36,857 bases of DNA from Gnetum montanum. Its lineage: Eukaryota > Streptophyta > Gnetopsida > Gnetales > Gnetaceae. The notes below the pieces were generated by a model, which saw nothing but the letters and a program-made list of their open reading frames with translations, was not told the DNA's origin and did not search any database. Positions 10,103-20,108 of this stretch are shown here, piece after piece. Each line of letters begins with the position of its first letter. Position 1 is the first letter of the stretch. The DNA lies in contig MNCI01002752.1 in assembly GCA_015680685.1 (NCBI GenBank), positions 325,536 through 362,392 of the forward strand, written 5' to 3'. The translations under genes were made by a program, and so were the position numbers.

Positions 10103-10620
10103 ATGGGAACCATGCCCACGTTTAAGCTGGATTGTGTTGCCTTCCAGGTGGACGAGGCACTCTGGCAGATGGTGGTCCAGTGCGGTTGGGCTGACCCTCT
10201 GCAGTGGCTAGTCGGGGATCCTAATCTGGCCGACGACGCATTCTTTTCAAATTGGGTTAGTGATCGTACCTATTTCCAAGGGTGGGAGATCTGGGTCATA
10301 GAATCGGTGATTGCCAGCTGTCTGGGGGCCCCCATCACGGGAGAAATCATTTTTCCCACCACCCACGGCCTCTAGGACGCTGAACTTTTCTTCACTAGGC
10401 TTGTCCCCAGGACTAGGAGCAGACAGGTGCCTAGATCTTCCTTGCCCCGCCTGTGGGCCCGCGGCGTAGATCTGGTGGACAGATTCTTCGTCCAGTTTGG
10501 CAACAGGTCCAAGCTGCAGGGCCTACACTTCACCTTCCTCCGTTGCCTTAAGTTGGGCTGCCCGGTCAACCTCCCCCGCTTTTTTAAGGCAACCCTTAGC
10601 CTCAAGCTTTGGGGTCGTCA
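10103..10620 (+). pseudogene. LINE copy 2: conserved module between zf-RVT and coiled coil
   Basis: After a frameshift, the frame from 10103 reads through V-Q-C-G-W-A-D-P-L-Q-W-L-V, G-D-P-N-L-A-D-D-A-F-F-S-N-W and C-L-G-A-P-I-T-G-E-I-I-F-P to a stop at 10373-10375. It continues past the stop and a frame change as R-S-K-L-Q-G-L-H-F-T-F-L-R-C-L-K-L-G near 10510-10560. Copy A on the minus strand at 14060-14770 carries the same pattern (G-D-P-K-L-V-D-D-A-F-F-G-N-W, C-L-G, G-E-I-I-L-P, G-V-H-F-A-F-L-K-C-L-K-F-G). I do not recognise this as RNase H, which some plant L1 ORF2 proteins carry at this place. The function is unknown. Confidence 0.65.
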
Positions 10621-10869
10621 CTCTGGATTAATCTTGGCACTGTGGTGGGGGGCGGAGGGGGGGTAGCACCCATTGTTGTCTGCCCCCCCCATGGGGGGGG
10701 CTCCCCGGTGCGCCCACCCTAGGTTGCTTGGCGCTACGGCGGTGCCCGGTCTGGGGGGTGACTGGCCCCCCTGGGGGTCCACCGTTGCGTGGAGTCGAAG
10801 AACCCCACGGGGGCGGTGCCCCCCAAACACCTAGACATCTCGGTTTCCCCTCCCCTAGAGACCTCTAGC

Positions 10870-11502
10870 TAGGGAAACTGGAATGAAGAGCTTCTAAAGA
10901 GGGCAGCAGACGAAGCCAGGGAAGCAGAGAGGAAGGAATGGGAAGCTAAATGGAATGAAGCCCTCGCCTAGGCCTGCGCTGAACTAGAAGCTCAGTTTAC
11001 TAAGCGTGAGCAGGAACGGGTGAGACAACAGGACCTCAGGGCAGAGGTTGCTTAGGCTCGCTTCATTGACAAAATCTGAGCTCGGGTAAGGGAGGAATTA
11101 ACCCAGGAGGAAGAGACCCAGAGACAGCAGCAGTAGGCTGAGCAGGCGGAGCGTGACCGACTTCAGGAGGAGGAGGAACAGAGGCAGCAACAGCTAGACC
11201 GCGCCCACGAGCACAATACCAGATAGTGGCTGAGAGGGGGGCACTGCCTATACCTCACTCTTGGCATCAATTACGAAAGCTCATGGGATGAACTCAGATG
11301 ATATATCCGCCGAACCTCAGCACGCTGCCACCCTGATGCCGAGGCCTCCCAAGCAGACAAAAGCAAATGGGAGGCGACCATGCAGGGCATCCAGCAGGCG
11401 GCTAGTTTTGTGGACACCAAGGATGATCGGAATACTCTTGATATCCTCCACGAGCTGGAGCGCTCCGACTGTGCCTGCCGACAGTTGCCAATGAACCCTT
11501 AG
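10870..11502 (+). pseudogene. LINE copy 2: coiled coil plus J-domain-like domain with HPD
   Basis: One frame runs 211 codons from 10870 to a TAG at 11500-11502, with seven in-frame stops before it (five TAG, two TGA, no TAA). About 10873-11223 encodes a Glu/Gln/Arg/Ala-rich coiled coil with almost no Pro or Gly. About 11248-11460 has J-domain layout: C-L-Y-L-T-L-G-I as in helix I, W-D-E-L-R-x-Y-I-R-R as in helix II, then His-Pro-Asp at 11329-11337, then a helix III-like K-W-E-A-T-M-Q-G-I-Q-Q-A, and D-D-R-N-T-L-D like the end of a J-domain. The domain continues as I-L-H-E-L-E. J-domains bind and stimulate Hsp70. The fit in length and order is good but was judged by eye. It is inactive as it stands unless stops are read through. 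Confidence 0.65.
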
Positions 11503-11850
11503 TGTGCGGGTGGACCTTGGGGGGGGGGGGGGGGCTTGCCCCCTTTTGGTTGGGTTGTTGCCCCCCCTGGTCTCTTTCCCCCGTCTGGTGTCTCTCGTGG
11601 GGGTGGGGGGGGGTGCCCCCCCCCTCTTTTTCGCTGAGGTTTCCTCTTGAGGGGAGTGCCCCCCCCTCGATCTCGCTGCTTTGATCTAGGGGGTGGGGGG
11701 GCGCCTCCTCCCATTCCCCTGTCTGGGGGGGGGCCCCCCCCCCCCCCCCCACTTGGAAGGGCCATTTCTGATGGCCCACCAATTGTAATCTCTTGTAACA
11801 TATTTTGCGTTTTTTAGTTATAACATCCCGAATACTTTCTCAAAAAAAAA
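11503..11850 (+). other. G/C-tract-rich 3' UTR and tail of LINE copy 2
   Basis: It contains G runs at about 11519-11534 and 11599-11610 and long mixed G/C runs near 11690-11752, able to form G-quadruplexes or hairpins on either strand. The open frames on both strands here are Pro/Gly translations of these tracts and not genes. The element ends with the shared block at 11825-11841 and the A run at 11842-11850. Confidence 0.65.
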
Positions 11851-12954
11851 TGATAGTTGTTTTTGTTGGTCTATATGCAAGTTAAGTTTCTAATGATTGA
11901 TCAACTGTTTGGAAAAGAGAAAAAAAAGTTTGCCCTTGCTCTTTTAGCTAGCATGTTGGGAGCTTCAAGTGTTAACTCTTACTTCTTATGGATGGATGTT
12001 ACACTTAAGTTCCATGTAACTATCCACAAAACTAATGATTGGGTAAGTTAACCTCATAATTATGGTCTAACACTCCCTTTAAAAGCATTGGTTTTGTTAA
12101 TTGAGAATTTGTCAAGAATTTCGTGAGTGAATTAAAAAAAATAGATATGCATTTTCATAGTTGCCAGTATGAATATATATAATAGTTTCATCAAACGTCT
12201 TTCTTCCCTTCACTTACAAATTTGAGAACAAACCTAGATTGGAAAGAACAATTAAACTTCTTAGTAAGAACAATAGTATTAATACATCCTAATGAAAATA
12301 GCTTTTTTTGAAATACAATTCATAGGATCACTTTGGAGAGTTGGCAAATCAAAAGAGACAAGTTGGTCAAGATTCAACTTACGAATTAGGGCTTATGATG
12401 GGGTTGTTGCAAGGGTTTTTTCCTCAAGATTCTTAATAGACAAATTTTTGTCCCTAACTTTTCTCTAAAGCTTTTTTTTTTTTCTAAAATTCATTTCCTT
12501 TCATGATCTTCGTATTCACTAATGTTGATTTTCAATAGACCATTATCACTGAGAAATGAAGTGTTTGTGTTCTACAAGCCATAAAGTTCTTAAACTAATC
12601 CAGCATTCCTCTAACTCCTTCAAGCTTTTTGTTATTCCACTTCTAGTGCTTGAATATCCAATGTTTCTAGACCATCTAGCCTTGCTTCTAAAGCATACAA
12701 TTTGATCATCTTAGTTTTGTTATGCAACTTAAAAATGTCTCTTTATCTATGAAGTCATAATACTACTTAATGTCTACCATCATACTTTCTTTTCTTTAAA
12801 ACTCTATACGATAATTAAAAAGTCTAGGAATTTTTGCCACTTTAGGAAAAGTCACTGAATTTTTAATCATGAGAAAGTCACCAATTTAGCACAACTTTTT
12901 CAGTCAAATTTTGTGAAAAAGTAATAAAAAATGACAACTTTTTTTTGAAAAAAG
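11851..12954. other. AT-rich spacer without recognisable features
   Basis: The frame at 11857-12051 (64 residues, with K-K-K-F-A-L-A-L-L-A-S-M-L in it) is followed by a GTAAGT-like donor, but I recognise no family and see no partner exon. The rest is AT-rich with T runs. Confidence 0.4.
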
Positions 12955-13379
12955 TCTTTTTTGTTTTAGAAGAGGTCAAGGAAATTTGCATTAAAAAGAA
13001 AAAAAATAGTGAGATATGTACAAAAATGAGAAAACCATCTCATCAAGGTGGAGGTAAGACTTCCTGCCCTCAACCTAAGAACACAAAACCACCCCAAACT
13101 AAACACCCCTGACAATAACAACACCCTAACACCAAAACGCCAAACCTACAACAACTGATGATTGTTAACTGGACTAGCACATGCACAATGCTAGCCCAAA
13201 AACCCTATACACAAGAGAAAAAACAAAGGTCATGGAGCCAATGGTAGCCTCGCACCCCATCCAATGACTACATGACCACTTTCCCAACCAAAACTAGAGC
13301 TACTTAGGCAACTACATGTAAGGACATGTAGCTTGTTCCTAGGCATGGATATTATCCAACACCATCTAGTGCTACTTAG

Positions 13380-14010
13380 TATTAACATCATTGCAACTTG
13401 TTGAAACTCTTTAGCACCCTTAACATTTTGCATCTACTTTGCAACCGTACCTTTTCCATTCGGATGTAGCCTCACAGTAGTTTGTCGAATATGTTAGTGG
13501 AGTGCCCTCCATAACGTTTGACCACAAATATCCATAACCTTGTATGGACACTTTCCCTCCCGTAGCCATTGCTAAACCCCACTCTTATGCACACGATTGA
13601 TATAGCACTGAAGCTTCACTGCCTGTTGTCATTCCTGCTCATGTTCCTCTAGCTCAAATTGCTCCCTTTATGCATTACACTTCTACTCTTGCAACAAATC
13701 TACCCTAACCTATTCCCACAGAGAATCCTCCAATGTAGCCCTTAGCACCGACTACTTGAGATCCCATGCATGCTGCATCTCTTTTTCATGCTGCACAAAT
13801 GTGTGCTCCACCGTGCTGGGTTTTCATGAAAACTTGCACTCTCAAGCCTTCCACTTGCTTCCCAAGTGTACCTCTCCACCCTCCTAGATGCATTTGCCAT
13901 CTCTTCACCCACCTTGGCCTTTGAAATATGCATGCTTTCCCTAGCAAGGTTTACCTCCATCTCCAAAAGTGCATTTTGCACTTCCCCTCATTGAATCTCT
14001 TCCTAAGCAA
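13380..14010 (-). pseudogene. LINE copy A: coiled coil plus J-like domain (HPN)
   Basis: Read on the minus strand, about 14010-13630 gives a Glu/Gln/Met-rich coiled coil (Q-N-A-L-L-E-M-E-V-N-L-A-R-E and later E-L-E-E-H-E-Q-E), ending in Y-I-N-R-V-H-K, which aligns with L-D-R-A-H-E in copy 2. Then comes Q-W-L-R-E-G-K-C-P-Y-K, against W-L-R-G-G-H-C-L-Y in copy 2. The helix II-like H-I-R-Q-T is followed by L-H-P-N at about 13458-13469, where HPN replaces HPD. The rest continues through E-F-Q-Q-V-A and, after a frameshift, D-V-N-T-K and L-D-N-I-H. So this copy has the whole architecture but a decayed motif. It links the J-like part to a LINE with ORF1, endonuclease and RT in one element. Confidence 0.6.
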
Positions 14011-14059
14011 CCTATAGCCCCTTTTGGGCCACCTACCCTTCCTTCATCATCAACCCACT

Positions 14060-15297
14060 AGCCCTCCTCTATGGCCCCTCATCCCTTGTTGTAGACAAAA
14101 CCCTCACATCCACCACCGCAACTCCCCTCTATCGATTGTAGGTGAACTATGGCTTTGACCATAGGGGCCTCGTCACAATTGAAGTCATTAATCTTCAAAG
14201 GGCAATCATTAATCCCAAATGCCAACCATGACAATGTAGTCTTAAGAAGCCTATGAAAAGCTCAAAAAATTGACTTATTAACCAAATTTCAAACATTTTA
14301 GAAAGGCAAAGTGAACCCCTTACAACTTCGACACATTTCTAGACTAGATGAAGTAGTGGTCCACCAAATTCACCATTTCTTACCAAAACCTCTATAGCAC
14401 CACTCTCAAGATTTTCCCACTTCCGCCATTTTTGGGATAGCCCCTGTAAAAAAAACATGAACATCTTGGAAATCCCAACCATGAGGGAGAATAATTTCCC
14501 CTGATGCCAGCACACCTAGACAATCAATTAGCATAGGTTTCATTAGCTCAATGTGGATCCCTCTAAATGTCATGGCATCTCCTTGCCAGTTACCAAAAAA
14601 TGCATCATCAACTAGCTTAGGGTCCCCCTATACTAGCTGTAGCACATTCACCCAACCAACTCTTTGAACTAGTTTCCATAACTTGGCATTCTATTGAAAC
14701 CCCTCACAAGAAGCTTTGAACATGGGCATCTGATTGATTGCAATAGTTGCCTCATAACAAAGTTTATGCCCCTAATTCACCAATTGTAATAGAGTTGGTA
14801 GTTGCTTTCCATGAAAAATCAATGCATTTTGGGCCTTCCAGGTCACCCAAAGTACCACAACATTCACTAAATCCCCATGGAGATCTTGCATATGTAGAGT
14901 ATGTGAACACACTAACTCTTGCCAAACCTGAATTTGATAAAGAGACTTGTACACAAAGTGCTGAATAATTTTCTGAGGCCTACCTACAAGGTAGACATGT
15001 GTCCATCATGCCAAGGTCCTGACCCTGCAAAATAGCATGCACGAGCAATGCATTTTGATTAATCAACCACAAAAAGACTTTAATCTTTTTAGGCAAGCGA
15101 CCTTTCCACAGGATGCACCATCCTCTCATCGTTAGTAACTTCCATCTAATGATAGCTTTGGGTGACTCCCCCATCATTCCTGCCACATTCATGTGCATAA
15201 CATGTGCACATATTATTCTCCAAATAAGTGAGTCTATGGTTGGCTGTCCACAATGTATATTTTGATCTAATGATTTGTATTCATTGTGCTTGATCAT
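14060..15297 (-). pseudogene. LINE copy A: zf-RVT and the conserved downstream module
   Basis: The minus-strand frame 15297-14980 contains W-C-I-L-W-K-G-R-L-P-K-K-I-K-V-F-L-W-L, N-A-L-L-V-H-A-I-L-Q and a degraded Cys pair (C-L-P-C), a clear zf-RVT domain. The frame at 14954-14772 continues with L-W-V-T-W-K-A-Q-N-A-L-I-F, usual after zf-RVT. From about 14760 to 14060, with frame changes, come R-V-G-W-V-N-V-L-Q-L-V, G-D-P-K-L-V-D-D-A-F-F-G-N-W, I-D-C-L-G-V, G-E-I-I-L-P and V-H-F-A-F-L-K-C-L-K-F-G. These match copy 2 at 10103-10620 block by block. Function is unknown. Confidence 0.65.
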
Positions 15298-15299
15298 GC

Positions 15300-17387
15300 C
15301 TCAGCTAAGTAATATGATTGACCATAGTTTGGTAATTCATTAGAACTAGATCTTGAGATTTCATTACCCCCAAGCTCCCCACCTCTTAGGGCTAAGAAAT
15401 AGTGTTTCAATTAACTAGGTGCAACATTGACCCCGCTCAATCCCTATAACATTAAGCCCACAAACGCCTTCCACCTAACAATACACCTACAAAGTATCCA
15501 TGATAGTGATAAACAAGTATGGAGAAAGAGGGTCTCCCTGCCGCAATCCCCTCCTTGGGGAAGAAAACCCCCACAACTTATCCTCAATGTCAAAAGAATA
15601 GGCTCCCAAAGCCTGAATCTAAGTACATAAAGCAATGAACTTAGGGTCAAAACCCTTCCACATCATAATGTTAGCCAGGGTGTCCCAACTAATAGTATCG
15701 CAGTCCTTCTTATTGTTCAACTTTATGCACATTGCATGGTACCTAGAACGGTGAATTGAATGCATCACCTCCTGGAGAAGGATAATCTAATCCTAAATGT
15801 ATCACCCCCTAATGAACCCTACTTGGTTGTTCACAACCAACCTTGACATCATTGGTGCAAGCCACCTGACTAGCATCTTTGTGAAGAGTTGAATTAGAGT
15901 ATTACAAACCTTGATAGGATGGAACTGCAAAGGATCAAACAAATCGGCAACCTTAGGTAGAAGAACAATCCTAGAGCAAGTAATTTCATGCCAAACTCTT
16001 TGTCTTTACAGCATCTTGTTAAATGCCTCCAAACGGTTTGTCCTCAACACATCAATGAACTCTCTGAAGAATTCCACTAGCCACCCATCTGGCCCAGGAG
16101 CTCGATCTGACCTCATGGAGCTCAATGCGTCCTGGAACTCCTGCAAAGAGAAAGGTGCCAACAACATTTTGTTTTGCACCTCCTCCAACACTAACATCAC
16201 AGGTACACAATGGGCAAAGTCCTATGATAAGCCTAAATACTAGCCCAGTAGTGATGCATGATCTGGGCCACATCTTAAGGAGTAGTCAAGAATGTCCATT
16301 AGTACAAAGTCTCAACTCCTTGGTTGCCTGATTAGCCCTGACCGTAATGAAGAAGAACTTTGTATTTCTATTGCCCTCTCTCAACCAAGTAGCTTGAGCC
16401 TACTGCTTCCAGTAAATCTTTGCCTTAGCATCAAGGTCCTGTAGCTCTTTCAACACGCATTGCTCCTCCATCGTAACCTCTTCACCCTGCTCTTACCTAT
16501 CTTGCAGCAATGTCAAATGAGAAAGTAGCTCTGACTACCACTTTTGGAATGAGAACTTCTCCTCTACCTTGATAGACTGGATGGCTTGCTTAAGACAGGA
16601 AAGATCCATCTTCAAAAAATATCTAGGATTTGTGTGCTCATCATAATCCACCTAGATCCATTCCACTAGTGGCCTGAGTCAGGGTTTAACCAACCATGAT
16701 CTATCAAATCTCAAAGACAAGGATCTTAGCCTAACCAACCTTCCTACCTGATAACATAAAGATTGATGGTCGAACACCAGCCTCTCTTTCCCCTCCACTT
16801 GTACATTAGAGTCCATCACAATTTGAGAATTAATCCAAATATGATCGATTTAAGAAAGGACCAATGCTTTCCCTATATGCTAATTGCTCCAAGTGTACTA
16901 GCAACTAGTGAGCTCGACATCAATCAAATTGTGCTTCTGTAAGAACTCTAGAAACTATGAGCAACCTAATGGGTCAGCCATATCACTACTTGTTTTTTTC
17001 CTAGGCATATAAGCACTAATTAAAATTGTCAATCACAATCCATTAGCATGCATCAACAAGCATGGCAATCCATTGGAGTTGTTGCAAACATTCCTACTAG
17101 TGAGCCAAATCCCTTCATTCGAGAGTAGAACTATAATACACCACTTAGCCGAATTGACCTGTCTAAATGGCTATTTAGCCAACATGACTACATCCCCCAC
17201 TTTTCCACAAATAGGCACAAATTGAGTTTGCCATCCTACCCATTTTAGAAGATGGACTTCCATGGTCTACAACTTTGTCCCTTGTAGGCAAACAATGTCA
17301 CATCCCTCCCATTGCATCATATCTCACAAGGTATTTCATTTATAGGGGGGTATCCTACCCCATACAATTCCATGAAAAAATCTTCAT
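15300..17387 (-). pseudogene. LINE copy A ORF2: endonuclease and reverse transcriptase
   Basis: The likely start is the ATG at 17387 (minus strand), opening M-K-I-F-S-W-N-C, the signature of LINE AP-endonucleases. The endonuclease frame continues, with stops, to about 16640. The RT begins near 16160 with A-L-S-S-M-R-S-D-R-A-P-G-P-D-G and continues with V-N-N-Q-V-G-F-I-R-G and, near 15500, G-L-R-Q-G-D-P-L-S-P-Y-L-F. Soon after that block the match stops, and zf-RVT follows within about 250 bases. The region with the catalytic F/Y-x-D-D is therefore deleted. Target-primed reverse transcription would not be possible from this copy. The + strand frames at 15427-15630 and 15911-16331 are shadows. 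Confidence 0.75.
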
Positions 17388-17399
17388 GGCTTACTAGGT

Positions 17400-18728
17400 G
17401 TACATTTCTTGTACAGCTCCTTCAAGGTATGCTATAATCTTAGATCAATCTCTATCTACGTGATTTGACTACAAGCCATGGGTGAAAGTGGTCACCCATT
17501 CTAGCCTAGCTCTAGGGTTACAAAAAATTTCCCCTCCCAACAGCCCATTGCACTTCTAAGATCTTGCCCATCTTAGGGAGTGGGGATCCCTACACAACCT
17601 TCATCCAGTCTCCAAGCAAAGAAAAATTCACCCCCACTGCCTTTTAAGGAGGGGTGGAAATATCCTCCCCCATCACCCCTCCTGGACTCTTAGGCCACAG
17701 CTCTAAAACTTCCAACACTAAAACTGATCCCCTAGAACCCTCAGGCACTAAGGCACATTTTAGTTTCTCAATCCCTTTAGTCTAAATGGGCTCTCTCATT
17801 ATGGTCCACTACTTCAAAGCAACAGCTCCCTTGGCTAGGAGCCTCTGCTTCATTGGTCAACCCCACCTCCCCACCTCCATCCATCCCCCTTGGTTCTAGT
17901 GGGGGGAGAGGGGGGGGGGGGGGNGGGGGAGTGGGGTGTTTGCATGAATCCTATAAATCACTACCAAGTGGTTGCCTTTGCCACACACTGCACACTCAAC
18001 AATAGAAACCTCTTCACGCATCCATGATGTACCTGCACCTAGATTCTCATATTCCATGCATAAGGTCTCATTCCTTGACAACATTGCTAGGATTACCTCC
18101 TGCACCTAATCCTTCAACCCTAGTAGTCACCAAAAGAAGAATCAATTGTATCCCATATGTTTCCTAGATTTTGTATACTTGATAAATTTCACAAACTCTC
18201 CAAACAAACTTGTAAGAGATTTCAGGAACTTTGGTTCCCACCATTCCAAGGGGAGGTCCAGAGCCTAAATAGAAACTAGTGCCTAGGTGAAAAGGTCTGC
18301 ATCCTAGTGGGCCCCTAGCCATCATGGCACAAGGGCCAACCCTCAGGCCCCATAAAACCATAGCCCTCCAAAAGCACCTTTTCCCTGTCTTTAGCTAATT
18401 AAAAAACAAACAAAAATTTTTCATCCACCAAACTATGGACTAATAACTTCTTCAATCCCAAGGTTGTGCCTCCCAATTGACATATAAGGTCCATCCTAGG
18501 ACACACCCCTTCATAAACAAACTTGCCCAAGAGGCTGAGCTCTAGTATTTGCAAACCTTCATTAGGTGGTTGTCCAACTTGCAAGTGCATATTCCCCCCT
18601 TCGCTAGAGCAAGCCTCAAATCTATCCACCCCTAGCTGCCTGCCACCCGTGGTAGAAAAATTAGCCCCAACCCCTACCAATCTACTATCACCCTCATCAC
18701 ATGTGACCTTGGCCCCATCAGACACCAT
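17400..18728 (-). pseudogene. LINE copy A ORF1: DUF4283-like region and zinc knuckle
   Basis: The minus-strand frame 18728-18399 contains L-L-G-K-F-V-Y followed by a hydrophobic pattern ending in F-L-F-V-F, as in the first half of DUF4283 of plant LINE ORF1 proteins. The next half, read in another frame at about 18330-18140, gives L-P-L-E-W-W-E-P-K-F-L-K-S and L-F-G-E-F-V-K, close to the family's L-P-L-E-Y-W-D-P pattern. Near 17960-18000 a C-x2-C-x4-H zinc knuckle remains (C-A-V-C-G-K-G-N-H), with Tyr at the last Cys position. The C-terminal linker is not recognisable. ORF1 proteins bind LINE RNA. At least one frameshift and several stops make this copy non-functional. Copy B holds a related C-terminal part. 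Confidence 0.6.
17901..17929 (+). repeat. G tract with an unresolved base
   Basis: A run of G broken by A at 17907 and 17909 contains the only N of the window at 17924. It lies inside copy A ORF1 and may be a true homopolymer expansion or an assembly problem. Length is unreliable. Confidence 0.8.
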
Positions 18729-18890
18729 GCTATTGCTCCTCCTACTGCATCCCTTCAGGCCAAGTGCTCCTAGGTCTCCACTACCACCAAGCCCTCTTGG
18801 ACCTTCGCGATCACCTACGATCCTTCCTACGCCTTTGAGTTCCCACCCACTACTCCCATTTCAAAATCTCCTCCTTTATTTTCCAAAATT

Positions 18891-19584
18891 TACATAGAAA
18901 AAAATATAATAAGATATTTATAATTTATGTCAATTGAAAGAAAATAAATTTAGAATTTATAAAACTTAATTAAATTAAAAAATTTAACAAAAATTAGTTA
19001 ACAAGATTTTTCTTCTACTTTTCTAAGTCTCAAAGCACTTATAATGTACAAATTAATCATTAGGATGATTTTTTAGTTGATCTTGTAAAATATGATGACT
19101 CTAACAGTGAGATTGATAATGATGATGATATTCCTAATCAAGATGTAGATGACATGGCTAAAAAGAGCTAATATACCTTTTGATATGAATTTTAAAAAGG
19201 AGCCTTTGATAATTATGAATGAATATTTAGAAATAGAATAACATGCAAAAGCATTTGTAGCTATTATGATGGATATTGAAGAAATAATTCAAGAAGCATT
19301 TGGATACAGACCTTTAATAGTATTTAAATTTATGGTAATATAATTTGTAACTTGAAATGTTGCTTTTTTTTTCTATTAATATGTTTTGCATTTTTTATCT
19401 TTAATTGTATTATCTATGTCTATTATGCATATTTATATGATGTGTAGTATGAAACCTCTAAAATATTGCCTTTTTAAACATGCTAACTTTTTCCTAAATG
19501 TTTACTAATTTTTTAAATTTTTTGACTTTTTTAGGAAGACAAAAAAAATTATTTTATCGACTTTTTAATCACTAGCCCTATATC
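18891..19584. other. AT-rich region, no identified gene
   Basis: A + strand stretch at about 19071-19170 reads F-L-V-D-L-V-K-Y-D-D-S-N-S-E-I-D-N-D-D-D, an acidic protein-like run that soon meets stops. It may be a transposase or gene remnant; no family is recognised. The rest is AT-rich with T runs. Confidence 0.3.
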
Positions 19585-20108
19585 ATGTTTTTGCTGCTTA
19601 CCTCCATCAAGGATAATTTTTCTATAATCACTATAAGTTCTACTTTCTATGCTATGAAGGTTTGCATACCAACATAATGTAGCATTGAGTCCATAAACAA
19701 ATAAGCTCCCATTCTCATGATGGTGTGGTCATGAAGAAATTTTTCTCAAGAATGTTCAGCTAATACTTCACGTCCATCATGAGGTGAATCATTCTATTCC
19801 TTCAAAAACTATAGCCACACTTCCTTGTCTTGGAACTCATGGGCATAGAGAATTCTTAGATTATTTTGTGTTGCAAAATTTTTGTAAATGTTAATAATGA
19901 TAATGTCACACCATATCGTAAGGCTTTGACTCTTATTTTTCATATCAAGCAAGGATGTGTTTATATCAAAATAAGAATTTTCTTGCATGTGGATTCCTCT
20001 TGATGGCTCCAAAGGTGCTTTTTCACTATATACTTGTGGAAGTATCAAGAGTGACTTCTTGTCATTTGCAAAGACTTTATGCTCTTTCTTCTTTGTCAAT
20101 ATTGTCAA
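19585..20108 (-). pseudogene. Unidentified degraded coding sequence
   Basis: The minus-strand frame from 20108 runs 99 codons to TAG at 19809. It then stays protein-like in the same frame, past four further stops, to about 19600: F-L-H-D-H-T-I-M-R-M-G-A-Y-L-F-M and M-L-H-Y-V-G-M-Q-T-F-I-A are seen. A GTAAGC just after M-E near 19605 would fit a splice donor. The composition (Lys/Glu-rich N part, then mixed) is more protein-like than neighbouring shadow frames. I recognise no family. It could be a host exon copy or part of a transposase. The opposite frame at 19955-20296 looks like a shadow. Confidence 0.3.

Larger units (their letters stand above)
9349..11850 (+). mobile_element. LINE copy 2, 5'-truncated, GC-rich, with J-like C terminus
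   Basis: The base composition jumps from AT-rich to GC-rich near 9349 and back at 11850. The insert holds, in order, the end of a LINE reverse transcriptase region, a zf-RVT domain, a conserved module, a coiled coil, a J-like domain, a G/C-tract-rich 3' UTR, the shared tail block CCCGAATACTTTCTC and an A run at 11842-11850. Lack of the endonuclease and most of the RT fits 5' truncation during insertion. Retained CpG and CAG sites suggest it is younger than copies 1 and A. No convincing target-site duplication was found by eye. Confidence 0.8.
12955..18890 (-). mobile_element. LINE copy A, nearly full length, decayed
   Basis: On the minus strand, in order, are ORF1 with DUF4283-like and zinc-knuckle regions (18728 down to about 17400), ORF2 with an AP-endonuclease-like start (17387), RT, zf-RVT, conserved module, coiled coil and J-like domain, then a 3' UTR ending in an A-rich tail (T-rich on + near 12940-12970). 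Length is about 5.9 kb, usual for plant L1-like elements. The end on the + strand (TTTTGTTTTAGAAGAGG) resembles that of copy B at 27243. Part of the RT has been deleted and many stops and frameshifts are present. The 5' edge is set only by loss of coding resemblance. Confidence 0.75.

Noticed and set aside
11402-11801. Open frames of 100-126 codons on the minus strand
   Set aside because: They are Pro/Gly translations of C/G tracts in the LINE 3' UTR, not proteins.
15911-16331. Plus-strand frames of 110 and 68 codons
   Set aside because: They are antisense to the LINE copy A RT, whose A-P-G-P-D-G motif reads on the minus strand.
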